Part shown: in pieces, positions 1 to 9,204 of the stretch
How the letters are laid out: every line of letters starts with the position of its first letter
Position numbering within the stretch: position 1 is the first letter of the stretch
NCBI GenBank assembly: GCA_033557675.1
Contig: JAWQRM010000521.1
Span: 1-21,757 of the forward strand
Direction: 5' to 3'
DNA from: Coptodactyla brooksi
Taxonomy: Eukaryota; Arthropoda; Insecta; Coleoptera; Scarabaeidae
DNA length: 21,757 nucleotides
Notes under the pieces: model-generated
Database searches by the model: none
What the model saw: only the letters and a program-made list of their open reading frames with translations
What the model was told of the DNA's origin: nothing
Translations under genes and position numbers: made by a program

Positions 1-1066
1 CACTTTAATATTGTTAACGAAAATGTTAAGTAGTTGGAAATTTATTTTTATATAAAGCTTCAGTGGGGAATATCCAGCCACTCTAATCACATGTATTTAA
101 TTTTCATGTAACACTAGTTGGAACTGATTATAAAAAAAGAATATTAACAGCGAAACTATTATGCACACAGCGCGCGCAAAATTTAATTCCATTTATTCCG
201 TTCGCACTTAATCGCTTTACATCAATCATGCGCCGTCAAATCGATACAGGCCGCTCTCCAATATGTTTGTAATTCGTCGAACGCGATTAACATTTAATTA
301 TAAACGCACACAATTTAAAACGGCCCATGCCGCGCATTAATCCGACGAGGCCGTTTGCATTTGAGTTATGATTGACGTCGAACGTCGGTGTTTGACTACT
401 GATTATTGAATGTTAAATAATAATAATAATTTTCATTAGTCTATCAATCAGTAAGCACGGTTGAAGCGCCGCGGCCGCCACGCAATTTATTTGCGCGAGT
501 CTGTGTCACGTTCACGCGCGCGTCCCCTCACTGTATAATTCTGAAATTACAATAAACGCCGACGTGTACATATTGGCGACCGGTCAATAATTTCCACGTT
601 ATTTTATCATTTATTCGATTTGCGCTGATTGATGCGCCATCAGAGTACTGTTTCGCATCCTGCTGCATCCGCATTGCAGGACTAGACGCCATTGTAAGAC
701 ATTAACTATAATATTACAACAGCGATAACTGTTTCATATTAGTTATCCCTCGATAAATTCTTATCTCTCGATAACAATTTTGTTATTCCTATATTTGTTT
801 TAGTTCCTGTCAATGTTAAGTCATAACTAACAAAATCAATGCAGGTTTGCAGCACTTAACGATATCGGGGAGTCTAAGTAATCTACAAGTAAGAGTGCCA
901 TCTTTACATCCGACAGGTCCCAGGACCGTTCTCAGGTATGACAGACAATATCTCCTTGCCCCCTCTTCGTACACCGGATTGCACGATAAACCATTGGCGT
1001 CAGCAACCAGTAGGACACCTCTGTTTGTTGTCACGTTAGCATATTGGAGAAAGTCGCATGAAAGTA
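1..1066. other. Non-coding region, CpG-rich in its first 660 bases
   Basis: No convincing gene is visible. Roughly 150-660 has many CG dinucleotides in an otherwise AT-rich setting (for example around 465-530), with homeodomain-like TAATTA/TTAATTATAA cores near 290-300, a CRE-like GACGTC near 375 that is part of a small palindrome, and an 8-bp inverted repeat AAACGGCC/GGCCGTTT at about 318-356. This looks more like regulatory DNA than coding DNA, but that is inference. The 816-1083 interval is open in two opposing frames of 70-80 codons. Neither resembles a family I can name with confidence and neither has clear splice borders. Confidence 0.35.
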
Positions 1067-1330
1067 CGAGGGGTGTCCGATAAAGGTAAAAGTTGAAATT
1101 ACGGTAACATTTATATTTAAAGAAAATATTTAATACATTCCACAGAAACTACATGTTTGTTTATTTTCCGGCATAATCTCCGTAAACATTGAGATATTTA
1201 TCCTAGCGTGACGCTAGTTAAACCATCCCTTCATGGTACTTCTGCTTGTCAAGTAGTCCACAACGGTGTCTTTCAAGTCCTTCTGATCGGCAAATCGTTT
1301 TCCTGCTCTCCGATCGGCAAACGTTTATTT
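1067..1330 (-). mobile_element. Mariner-like transposon, truncated 3' end relic
   Basis: Reading the minus strand, 1330 to about 1140 encodes frameshifted pieces of a mariner transposase C-terminus: FADQKDLKDTVVDYL, then after a frame change RQDKYLNVYGDYAGK. The latter resembles the usual mariner ending of a charged stretch, a Cys or Tyr, and GDYVEK just before the stop. The element ends at a TA dinucleotide (1065-1066) followed by CGAGGGGTGTCCGATAAAGG, which is mariner-terminus-like. The catalytic DDD core and the 5' end are missing, so this is about 0.26 kb of an element normally near 1.3 kb. A small local duplication of TTGCCGATC is present near 1270-1320. Non-functional. Confidence 0.7.
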
Positions 1331-1768
1331 ATTATAACTATAAGAACAGTGTGTAAGGACTAGATAATCTTATTACATAATATTATGAAAATTGTCGTAC
1401 TACTATTCAGATTGACTAACCCTCCTGTGCTTCTCGGGTCAATATGACCCAAAACGGATTTTCAGGTTCTATAACTTTGTCATGTTTCATTATTTGTTTC
1501 CAAGATTTTGTGACTTTGTTTGCTGGTGCGTAAAGTTTAATATTGCCTAAGTATATTTTATGCATAAAGTATAATAAGGAAATTATTATAAAATTTTTTT
1601 AATAACGTAGTGCAAACAAATACTGTGATACCTTTGCAGCAAATACAGTCAAAAGATAAAGTTATATCTTGGATGGTAGAACCTTTCCCCCAAAGTGGAC
1701 GAGCATCCAGTTAAAATATAATAAAAATCACTCCTGGATAATCAAGATATTACGTGTCATAATTAATA

Positions 1769-2330
1769 AAACTTACAATGTTAGAAATGGTTAGAAAAAA
1801 TAAGCCCGAACTTCTCGTGATTACAATAAGTAAAGAAGTACATCGTTCTACTTTTTATTTTACCAAGGGTACCACAAATGTGTCATATATGCCTAAAAAA
1901 ATAAAGATTTCTCATGAGCACAATGCACTGTGACAGTGCATTGTGCTCATGAGAAGTGAGCAGCAAGCACAACAACGAGCCACAAATGACACTATACAGA
2001 TTATGACTCTACCAAAGGAGCGGTTGATACGTTAGATCAAAGTATTGCAGCATATATTTGCAAATGAAAAACCAATCGATGGTCTATTATTTTAGTCTAC
2101 AATATACTTGATGTTAGTGCTTATAAAGCATTTGTGCTATGGAGAGAAATAGATCCAGATTGAAATAAGGATATTCTGTACAAGACTATTTCTGGAAGAA
2201 TTGGGCAAACTGATGGTAATTCCCTATATGACGGCAAAAGAACATAAACTTCGTACTCAACAAGCTACTGCCGTAGTAAAGAAAATTCAAAATCAACGTG
2301 GCAAAGTAGCAGTGAGATTAGATAATAATT
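1769..2330 (+). pseudogene. piggyBac transposase, C-terminal fragment with stops and frameshifts
   Basis: Translated pieces in order are MVRKNKPELL, EVHRSTFYF and VSYMPKKIK, which are the strand before the conserved STMH block; LMSTMHCDS, which starts inside the 47-bp palindrome; then DSTKGAVDTLDQ and KTNRWSIILVYNILD, which are the hallmark YNxTKGGVDxLDQ and RKTxRWP blocks of piggyBac/PGBD transposases; and LYKTISG near the end. The GAVDTLDQ block carries the last of the family's catalytic aspartates. The region with the first two is absent. At least three frame changes and several stops make this inactive. Identification rests on motif order, which is characteristic of the family. Confidence 0.8.
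1909..1955. repeat. 47-bp perfect palindrome (23-bp arms, 1-base centre)
   Basis: The arms 1909-1931 and 1933-1955 are exact reverse complements around a single G at 1932. The left arm encodes the conserved piggyBac LMSTMH segment. The right arm has no counterpart in the family at this point, so it looks like an inverted copy inserted into the coding sequence. Confidence 0.92.
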
Positions 2331-2775
2331 GGATGATCATCAGAATTTATTTTATCCTCTCTTGTTTTTAAATTTACTGTTTGTAATAATTTTATTACAA
2401 TACGTATTTACTTTTGTTAGTAATAAGTTATTGTTATTTGCGTTTATGCACTGTAATAGAATCACAATACATTTATTTCGAGCTGTTCTTGACAATCCTC
2501 CTGTACCTGCATACATCAGGTCACTATGACCCAAAGGACTACAAGTGCTTAGTAAAACTAAGGAAAACAGCAGGGCTAAATAAGGATACCTTTCAGATTA
2601 ACCATAAAGTCTATTATTATTTGAGCTGATAATTTATCTCGTTTATGCAATTTAAACTATTCTATTATAAGGTTACGTTTAAGTTGGAAATGTTATGACG
2701 AATTATATAGACGAATTGTGTATACCTCAGACAGCATTAAAGTAAAAAAAGCTATACCTTTTTGGATGTAGGGGT

Positions 2776-3012
2776 GTCATTGACAATGTAAAATTGGTTT
2801 ATCCTCTCCGTATAGACCTCGAAGTTCCAACTACAGGAACGTAATTCGCGATCGAACCGATGAGCGCCGTGTTTCTCGCAAACTACGGTTCGATTTCTTT
2901 TTCGAGTTTCTGCTCCTTTTTCACCACTGCGAGCTACAGATTTCCCTTTATCCTGGCCGCTAAATTGATGTATCCTTATTTATACAAATAATGTACCACC
3001 TGGTTATTTTAC
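2776..3012 (-). repeat. Unclassified dispersed repeat, copy A
   Basis: About 235 bp here is homologous, in the same orientation, to 10284-10510. Shared blocks include ACCGATGAGCGCC, AATTGATGTATC and a common end TTATTTTAC. By eye, identity is about 70 percent or a little more. On the minus strand it aligns in protein with the small frame in copy B (NLxxRxKGNL, KEExKLEKEI, ALIGxI, SRSIxRG), but copy A has at least two in-frame stops. It also contains an ATCGAACCG/CGGTTCGAT inverted pair (about 2850-2894). It sits immediately 3' of the Gypsy integrase relic on the same strand, but copy B has no integrase beside it, so it is probably a separate element. Family unknown. Confidence 0.75.
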
Positions 3013-3850
3013 AGCACCGATATACACGTTTTCCAGTACAGAAATGGTTTAGTTTGATCAAATGAGTTCTTGATTACATGATACCTTTTATTTTTTGATA
3101 AATCAAACGAAACTGATTTTCGTTTGTTCAGTTTATCGAATTCCGTAGGGAAAAAATTAAATAGTAAGTCGTCAGGTGTTTGTCCGGTTATAGGTTTAGG
3201 TACATTTCGGTAATGAGTTAAACATTTAACTACTTTTTGTTTTATTGAAGAATTTGTATACATTTCTTCAATAAGAAATGTTTTGAGGGCTTTTTTACTG
3301 TTTGCACAGCTGTTTATGCAGCTCCATTGCTTTGTGGATGATAAGCTGCAGAATGGATTAATTGAATACCGTTGTTTTCACAAAAATCTTTTAACTTATG
3401 TGGATTAAATGGAGGATCATTATCGGAACACATTGTCCTTGGCAATCCCAATAAAATCCATGGGTTTTCAGGTTTTCCTAATATGATTCCAACAATGTTT
3501 CTGTTAATTATAAAAACTTCTAGCCATTTACTGCAAGTATTATTTGAGATTAAGAAGATATAGACATATATTCTTAATTCGGGCGATCCCACGTATTTTT
3601 ATTTTTAACAACATTAGCAGTTTATCATGGTGAAAAAGGAACTTGAGCAGAATTAGTTATATTTGAAGTTAAATGTTTAATTAACTTCACATATTAATTG
3701 CCCAATTAAATATTTGACAAGGTAAGCACGTTTGCAGTTTTCTCTGTTGGTATCTGCATTTTCACCATATACAACCCCATACAATAAAAAATTATCGTCT
3801 ATTGAAAAGCAATCTTTCAAATTATAACCTTTAATATCTTATTTATCTAT
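3009..3850 (-). pseudogene. Ty3/Gypsy retrotransposon integrase fragment
   Basis: Minus-strand translation gives, in order, FSIDDNFLLYGVVYGE (about 3810-3760), which resembles the stretch ahead of the zinc-binding domain in Gypsy polyproteins; a degenerate 160-bp stretch; then SKWLEV, GLPRTMCSDNDPPFNP and NGIQLIHSAAYHPQSNGAA (3592-3314), which are the integrase core with the SDNG-x-F aspartate block and YHPxSNG. After a frameshift comes a C-terminal part, THYRNVPKPITGQTPDDLLF (3263-3009), matching the YRNTPHxxTGxTPxELLF block. No LTRs, reverse transcriptase or gag are visible. In cells such integrases insert retrotransposon cDNA. This piece is dead through frameshift and loss of flanks. Confidence 0.85.
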
Positions 3851-3891
3851 TAATTTATTACTATATCTGACATTTTTTACGTTTTCGAATA

Positions 3892-4982
3892 CCAGTTGTA
3901 TAAGCTTAAATCCGCGGTTTGCTCATAGATGGCGCTAGTGAACGTATTAAGCTACCACGGACACGTCAGTGCTTTTTTGTTATGAGTTTGCAATCTGTAA
4001 ACATTAATCAGTGCACATCGTCAGCAATATCATACAACATACATTTTTCCGTTGATAATCATATCTAGTTTTGTACCAGAAGAAGAGCATATACGGGAAG
4101 CTCTGCTTTTCTACTTCAATGTGAAGAAATCGGCTGCCGAATCGCATCGAATACTTGTAGGGGCTTATGGCGACAGTGCTTTATCGGAAACAACATGCAG
4201 AGATTGGTTTCGTTGGTTCAAAGACGGTAATTTTGCCCTCAACGACAAGAAACATGAAAATCTGCCCAGGAAAGGCGAGGACCATAAGTTGCGGGTTCTT
4301 TTCGACGAGCACGATACCTAATCGCAAAAGATGCTTGTCGAGCACTTGGGCGTTAGTAATCCAGTCAGTTCCATGCATCTACGTGCCATGGGAAAGGTTC
4401 AAAAGATCGGAAAACTGGTTCTGCATGTATTGAACGACAGGCAGATATAGCGATGCCAAAATACATGCAAAGTTGCTCGCCACACAAAACAAAGATCGTT
4501 TCTGCATCGGATTGCGACTGGTGATGAAAAATGGATATATTTTGAGAATCCTAAACTCAAGAAATCATTGGTTGATCGCGACCAACCATCAACATCTTCC
4601 CCAAGACCAAATCGATTCGGACGGAAGACGATGCTGTGCGTTTGGTGGGATCAACAGGGTATCGTCTATTATGAGATGTTGAAACCTGGCGAAATTGTCA
4701 ATACCCACCGCTATCACCAACAATTGATCAAATTGCATCGTGATCAAATTGTACTACGCGCTTGCTGAGCAGCACTTCGATTCCTACGAAGACGTCCGAA
4801 CATGGCTTGATGACTGGTTTGCCTCGAAAGAGAATGATTTTTTTTGGCGTAGTATCCAGAAATTGCTCGAGACAAGGGGAAAAATGTATAGCTAGCAAAT
4901 TACTTTGAATAAATTTGTTTTTTCTTTCTACGAAGAAAACATGTGTTTTTCTGACTAAAAAACAACAGATTTATTTGTTTGG
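3892..4982 (+). mobile_element. Mariner transposon (mellifera-like), both ends present, internally deleted
   Basis: A TA dinucleotide flanks both sides (3890-3891 and 4983-4984). The termini are imperfect inverted repeats: CCAGTTGTATAAG at the left, and CTGTTGTTTTTT next to CAAACAAATAAAT when read from the right end inward. The left end continues through a block containing CATAGATGGCGCTAGTG, which I associate with the mellifera group of insect mariners. Total length is about 1.09 kb against about 1.3 kb for intact members. The missing part is in the transposase gene. It is therefore a non-autonomous fossil, although its ends might once have been mobilised in trans. Confidence 0.8.
4055..4895 (+). 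pseudogene. Mariner transposase pseudogene lacking the second and third catalytic Asp
   Basis: The protein starts SSFVPEEEHIREALLFYFN, close to the usual MSSFVP start, but the initiating ATG reads ATA. The N-terminal helix-turn-helix region (KKSAAESHRILVGAYGD, ETTCRDWFRWFKDG) is clear, followed by an in-frame TAA at 4319. After further frame changes come FLHRIATGDEKW, with the first catalytic Asp, then VDRDQPSTSSPRPNRFGRK and CVWWDQQGIVYYEMLKPGE. The sequence then jumps from HRDQIVL straight to AEQHFDSYEDVRTWLDDW and ASKENDFFW near the C-terminus. About 60 residues containing the HDNA and SPDLAPSD blocks are gone, so catalysis is impossible. An 11-bp direct repeat TGATCAAATTG (4725-4735, 4741-4751) marks the neighbourhood of the deletion. 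Confidence 0.88.
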
Positions 4983-4984
4983 TA

Positions 4985-5543
4985 GCGGTAGTCCAGATAA
5001 TGTACACGAGTGATTCATTAGGCTTGCTTTCTTGTATATTATTGTATAGTAGTACATTGGTAAAAGTACCTGAGGTGCGTACACCTCTGTTTCTGGTGGT
5101 TCCAGACGATGCCGATTGTGTCGGATAAATGTACGTCGAGCAATTAATTTCTTGTTTTGATGAAGTGGTAACCAGTGACCAAAAAGTAGTAACAGGCGAC
5201 ATGACTTGCACACTATTCTAAATTACTGAATATTATTCTTGCGAAATTGCGGGAAATTATCTAAGCGGATTCGCTTTCCAGTCAAGTAACATCGCAGTGT
5301 TTAAAGCTCGCGCCACTGTATTTATTTTGATTCGTAATACGTCAAGCACGCAGCGCGCTACTATCCACCGTAATTAGTGATCTGTTAGTTTCCAGACGCT
5401 TGTTAGCAAGTCGAGTGCATACAAATATTTTGACTGGCGCTGTCGTTTATACCAAAATGTAACATATGGCAATAAAGCGTACTTCACACTATTACGACTA
5501 ATCGTTAATATCTACTAAATATTTATTAACGAAATAAATAGTA
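4985..5543. other. Intergenic sequence, no recognised gene
   Basis: Two overlapping minus-strand frames of 80-103 codons cover 4900-5213 and overlap the end of the mariner. I do not recognise either product, and both are low-complexity in places. The rest (5215-5540) is AT-rich DNA with a few CpG clusters near 5345. No RNA gene or repeat is evident. Confidence 0.4.
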
Positions 5544-5712
5544 TTACCAGTCAAAGGTTCCGTATAGATCTTCATCCGGAACCGGCTCTACTTCGAATGT
5601 GCCAGCAATTGCTGTATCTTCTTTGTTAATGGAAACGTTTTTGGTTTTGGGGTCCGTAATCGATGAAACATACAGCAAAATAGTCGTGGGACATATGCGC
5701 CATTCCGGTAAA
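5544..5712 (-). CDS. Possible terminal coding exon of an unrecognised host gene
   Basis: The minus strand shows a pyrimidine-rich tract (CTTTTTTTACATAG, ending at 5713) that would make a good 3' splice site. It is followed by an open frame of 55 codons (5711 to the TAA at 5544-5546). The predicted end of the protein is polar and acidic: ITDPKTKNVSINKEDTAI, then AGTFEVEPVPDEDLYGTFDW before the stop. That ending does not look like a transposase, and base composition is more balanced than the surroundings. I cannot name a family. Nothing else on this strand nearby can be tied to it, because the next upstream sequence is a plus-strand transposon relic. It may be a real last exon, a processed fragment, or chance. 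Confidence 0.3.
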
Positions 5713-5777
5713 CTATGTAAAAAAAGTCACGTCTTTGATTGACACATCTATTACTACTATATCTGTCATTGTGACAG

Positions 5778-6560
5778 ATGCCAAATCATAAAATTATTGA
5801 GAAAGTTAGTATTGTTGTCAATTTATTCTTTGCACAGTGGTTTTCAATCAAATTCACAAAGCATTCATGGTAAAAGCGTATTTTCGAACGGGAAACAACA
5901 TTGATGGTGGATGACATTATTTCGTAAATGATTATTTGAACGAATTTTAGGAACATTTTCCTCATTATCGGTTGTTTATAAAAATTTTTACGATACTCTG
6001 ATGCATTCTGTAAAGTTATTTCGTGCAACTGCAAACATACAGAGAAAAGAAGGCAGCTCTCTTCTAAAGAAAAGAACTGCGGAATCCATTGGAAATGTTC
6101 AGTAAATTGTTGAGAATGCACCAGGAATTTCTCTTCGTGTGCTGGGACCACAGGTGTCTGCTCCCACTTGTCATCGTGTGTGTGCTTCGTGTGTCTGCTC
6201 CCACTTGTCATCGTACTCTTAGGAAAGATTTACATTTTATCCGTGTCGCCTGACCTCCGTACAGCAGATTTATCCAAGAGACTTTGAGCAAAGAGATGAA
6301 TTTGGCCGCTAGTTTCTCATTAATATGGACGAGGTTAATTTAAATCGAACTTCTCTTCTGACGAAGCCTGGATCCATCTATCCGGTTATGTGAACTCCCA
6401 GAATACGAGAATGTGGAGTGCTGACAATCCGCACTTTTATATCTCACAAATCTCAACAAGTTCCGAATGCAGTGCAGACGTACATATGAAAATCACCACT
6501 AACTGCAAATGGAAATTTTTTAAAACGCACGATATATCCGTCTTTGTATATCAATTCGCT
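5778..6560 (+). pseudogene. IS630/mariner-superfamily transposase relic (first catalytic Asp block kept)
   Basis: In three shifting plus-strand frames one reads an N-terminal part (MPNHKIIEKVSIVVNLFFAQ), then RTAESIGNVQ and IVENAPGISLRVLGPQVSA, the second HTH region, then TLRKDLHFIRVA. Further on comes SSDEAWIHLSGYVNSQNTR with MWSADNPH, which is the first-Asp block of the FSDEAWFHLSGYVNxQNxR..W..ENPH type common in insect elements. After about 6480 similarity fades, and the second and third catalytic acids are absent. Several stops and frame changes are present. A 37-bp tandem duplication interrupts the HTH region. Terminal repeats were not found. A 141-codon frame on the opposite strand (5786-6211) is a shadow of this relic. 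Confidence 0.75.
6154..6214. repeat. 37-bp tandem duplication (1.65 copies)
   Basis: GTGTCTGCTCCCACTTGTCA followed by TCGT occurs at 6154 and again at 6191, giving a period of 37 bases. It lies inside the transposase relic and shifts its frame. Confidence 0.85.
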
Positions 6561-6894
6561 TGAAGTGCGAATAATAAAAACCCCAGCACGGGCCCAACGT
6601 ACCAACCTCCGAATCACTGATTGCTTCTGGACGTGATAATGTTAACTGCACTTAACCGGTGTCGCGTTGAGGTACCGGTTAAGTACAGTTCCTAGGACGG
6701 CTAAGAACACCAATTTTCTTAGTTCGTTGTTGCTAAGGCGTTCAAAAAGGTTTAGGAACTTCTAAGCTTTCGAGGGTTAAAATTCTCCAATACTTCAGAT
6801 ATTTGGTAGCTTTGTTTTGCTCCTATAGCAGCAACAGGTTAGTTAGTCTTTAGTGGTAACATGGTAACTGTACATGCATGGCAAAACGTATATA
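6561..6894. other. Spacer between two transposon relics, with one strong hairpin
   Basis: No coding sequence is visible. At 6644-6660 and 6674-6690 there are 17-bp arms (AACTGCACTTAACCGGT and its near-complement, one mismatch) around a 13-base loop. It could be the remnant of a small transposon end, or a chance fold-back. Confidence 0.6.
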
Positions 6895-7382
6895 CAGGGT
6901 GATTCGCATAAAAACGGACACAGGGCACGAGCATGTAAGGTAAGCTCAAATATGATGATTTAACCCAACCTACTTCTATACCAAGTTGTACCCCTGAGAA
7001 ATTATATTCCTTCAAAGTGAGGTTAAAACTTTCAAATGTAATTAATATCTCAATAATACTTTAACTTAGGAAACCCAAATTTGGTAGACGTTCTGAGTAT
7101 ACTAAGGGCATTTATCTTTTTGCAAATAGAGGACAGTTAAATAATTTTAAAGGGTTGATTAGGGATGATGCACCCTTAAATAGCAACAGAATATTTAACC
7201 TGGGGAGGATTTAATAAATTATTATTCTATTTTATGGGGAATTTAATTTTAAAACTTTTTACATTTTATTTTTCAGCAAACTTCGCCGTTTTCAAGAAAA
7301 ACGCGAATTACTAAAGACACGTATTTTATCCATGTTACTTAAAATCATCGAAAATTCAACAGCTGGCTGTGAAGTTATATGT
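6895..7382 (+). repeat. Left long terminal inverted repeat
   Basis: The left arm of the element is about 488 bases. It is matched by the reverse complement of 8599-9036 with small indels (for example about 45 extra bases near 6945-6990 here). Confidence 0.87.
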
Positions 7383-7394
7383 TATATTTAAAAG

Positions 7395-8535
7395 TCAGCA
7401 AACAAGTGTCAATAAAAATAATTTGATAGGAAAAGACTTAAACAATAGAAACAAAAATTTGCTATCGAGAATTTCTAGGAATTGTTCAAAATGATCATCG
7501 TTTTCTCTCTGACATAAATTTATTCTTCGTCGAAAATTTAAATCTACTCTTACCATTAACTGCTGATCATTACTTATAAAGTTGCATTTATTTGTAATAC
7601 GATTCCACAACTCTTCTCGGGACGCCACTGGGAAAGAATATACTCTTACTATAAACTCTTTTAGTGCTCCCCAAAGAAAGTAGTCACATTTGTTCAAGTC
7701 TGGTGATCGTGGAGGTCAAGCTTGTGGGCAATTATTTCCTCGTCCAATCCATTTGTTTGGATACTGGCGATTTAAAAATTCTCTAACTATACTACTAAAA
7801 TGAGGCGGTGCCCCATCATGCATAAACCAATGTTCTAGTCTGAGTTGCATTAGCACATCGTCAAGTAAATCCGGGAGATTGTTTTGGAGAAACTCCAAAT
7901 AATTTCCTCCATTTAGTCGATTTGGTAAAATAAGTGGACCAATTTGACACTGATCAATAATACCGATCCAGACATTTATTTTAAACTCACGTTGGAAATG
8001 TCGAGGAATTACTAAGTGCGGGTTTACATCAGAATACTTATTGTAGTTAGTAATGTAAGTTTGTAATGCCTCAGCGGGTAAAAGCCTCACCAGTAAAGAG
8101 AATTTTCTTTTGAAAATGGATGTCTTGACGTAAACTAAACTGACAGAAGGTCACTCGCTTAACCAAACCTTCCGGTAACAGTTCTTATACTTTATGAACG
8201 TGATATGGGTGAAGTCCATTATGTCTGATGAGTCGGGTGCAGAAGTTTGCGGTAGACCAGTTTGTCGAGAACATGTGGTTCATTTTCAACTGTGTTTAAA
8301 ATAAATTCTTCATCTTGTAGCCTTATTTCAACAGTACAGTCTCAAGTGTTACCCAAGAATTTGCTTGTTTCTCGAGCTCGTCTTTCAACATTAGAAAATA
8401 TTTCTCTATGAGGAACCACACGAGTAGGAAATCTTCTCTGATATTCTTCAACACTCCTTGTACAGTTTCCTCCTCAGTAAAATAGCACTAACATAATATG
8501 TCAACTTGTTCGCTAAATGAGAATTTCCCGGCCAT
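7395..8535 (-). pseudogene. Transposase pseudogene, D-x-D family with RWIGRG motif
   Basis: Start ATGGCC at 8535 gives MAGKFSFSEQVDIL; then, in a shifted frame, YQRRFPTRVVPHREIFSNV and RRARETSKFLGN (first HTH), DEEFILNTVENEPHV, and HPYHVHKV (end of the DNA-binding domain). The first catalytic block reads LFTGEAFTR, where the family has an Asp before Glu, so that Asp has become Gly. From about 8090 a long frame is open: HFQREFKINVWIGI, GPLILPNRLNGGNYLEFLQN, FMHDGAPPHFSSIVREFLN (second Asp), then NKWIGRG. A single TGA at 7716-7718, where relatives have the Trp of AWPPRSPDL, interrupts it. The same frame resumes with PPRSPDLNKCDYFLWG (third Asp) and runs to HFEQFLE. The normal stop after FEQ-L-L is lost, adding about 25 residues. 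Confidence 0.88.
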
Positions 8536-8598
8536 TTCAAAACAATCAGTAAAGAATTGCGAAAATCAAATAACTTTATTTTTTGATTGTCAAGTTTG

Positions 8599-9036
8599 AC
8601 ATATAATTTCACAGCCAACTGCTGAATTTTGAATGATTTTAGGTAACGGATAAAATACGTGTCTTTAGTAATTCGCGTTTTTCATCAAAACGGCAAAGTT
8701 TTTTGAAAAATAACAAAAGTAAAAAAGTTTTAAAATTAAATTCCCCATAAAATAGAGTAATAAGTTATTAAATCCGCTCACAGGCTAAGAAATTCTGTTG
8801 CAATTTATGGGTGGATTATCCATAGTCAAACCTTTAAAATTCTTTCACTGACCTCTATTTCAAAAGGATAAATGCCCTGAGTACGCTTAGAACGTCTACC
8901 ATCCCAAGTTAAAGAATTATTGTTATATTAATTATTTTTGAAATTTTTAACCTCACATTGAAGGGCTGTAACTTCTCAGGGTACAACTTTCCTTACATGC
9001 TCTTGCTCTGTGTCGGTTCTTATGCGAATCACCCTG
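8599..9036 (-). repeat. Right long terminal inverted repeat
   Basis: The right arm of the element is about 438 bases. Outer and inner edges both align with the left arm, so the inverted repeats span far more than the 20-30 bases usual in mariners. Confidence 0.87.
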
Positions 9037-9204
9037 TCCATAGGGATGATTTTATGAGATATACCAAACTTCGCGGATGCATTCCGTAGGATCTTTCGAT
9101 GAGATACAGCTTCTTTTGTTTTTTATTGTTTATTCAACTTACAATTTAGAGCATTAAGCAAAATAATTAAATCTTCTAAATTAAAAGTGACAAAGCAATT
9201 AAAT

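Larger units (their letters stand above)
1420..2640 (+). mobile_element. piggyBac-like element, degraded
   Basis: The left end begins CCCTCCTGTGC at 1420, preceded by CTAA (a possible decayed TTAA target), and is followed by the palindromic subterminal block GGGTCAATATGACCC (1436-1450). A related end-like block (CCTCCTGTACC, then AGGTCACTATGACCC at 2518-2532) lies about 1.08 kb downstream in the same orientation. Between them is the C-terminal half of a piggyBac transposase. The N-terminal half is missing and 1450-1768 is non-coding. The right boundary is uncertain, since the downstream block is direct rather than inverted. Confidence 0.7.
6895..9036 (-). mobile_element. Complete-length IS630/mariner-superfamily transposon with long terminal inverted repeats
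   Basis: The left end CAGGGTGATTCGCATAA at 6895 is preceded by TATA. The right end is its complement, finishing at 9036 with ...TTATGCGAATCACCCTG. The inverted similarity is not limited to the tips. It runs through most of 6895-7382 on the left and 8599-9036 on the right, including the shared block AATTCGCG next to TAAAGACACGTATTTTATCC and the GGCTGTGAA block at the inner edge. The left arm is about 50 bases longer through small insertions. A transposase pseudogene fills the centre on the minus strand. The right flank is TC instead of TA, so the target duplication has decayed or is imperfect. Confidence 0.9.

Noticed and set aside
816..1083. Opposing 72- and 78-codon frames; the minus one has GVLLVADANGL, faintly like LAMTOR5-type roadblock proteins.
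   Set aside because: The likeness covers about ten residues, later parts fit only by changing frame, and no splice sites or start support it.
2329..2629. Short plus- and minus-strand frames after the piggyBac domain.
   Set aside because: They are AT-rich by-products that overlap the terminal block of the element, with no conserved motif.
2776..3012. Copy A as the LTR or 3' part of the adjacent Gypsy element.
   Set aside because: Copy B at 10284 has the same boundaries but no Gypsy sequence beside it, and no matching LTR was seen on the other side.
4900..5213. Minus-strand frames of 80 and 103 codons.
   Set aside because: They overlap each other and the mariner end, and I found no family pattern when testing piggyBac and reverse-transcriptase motifs.
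5786..6211. 141-codon minus-strand frame.
   Set aside because: It is antisense to a recognisable plus-strand transposase relic and its own product matches nothing.
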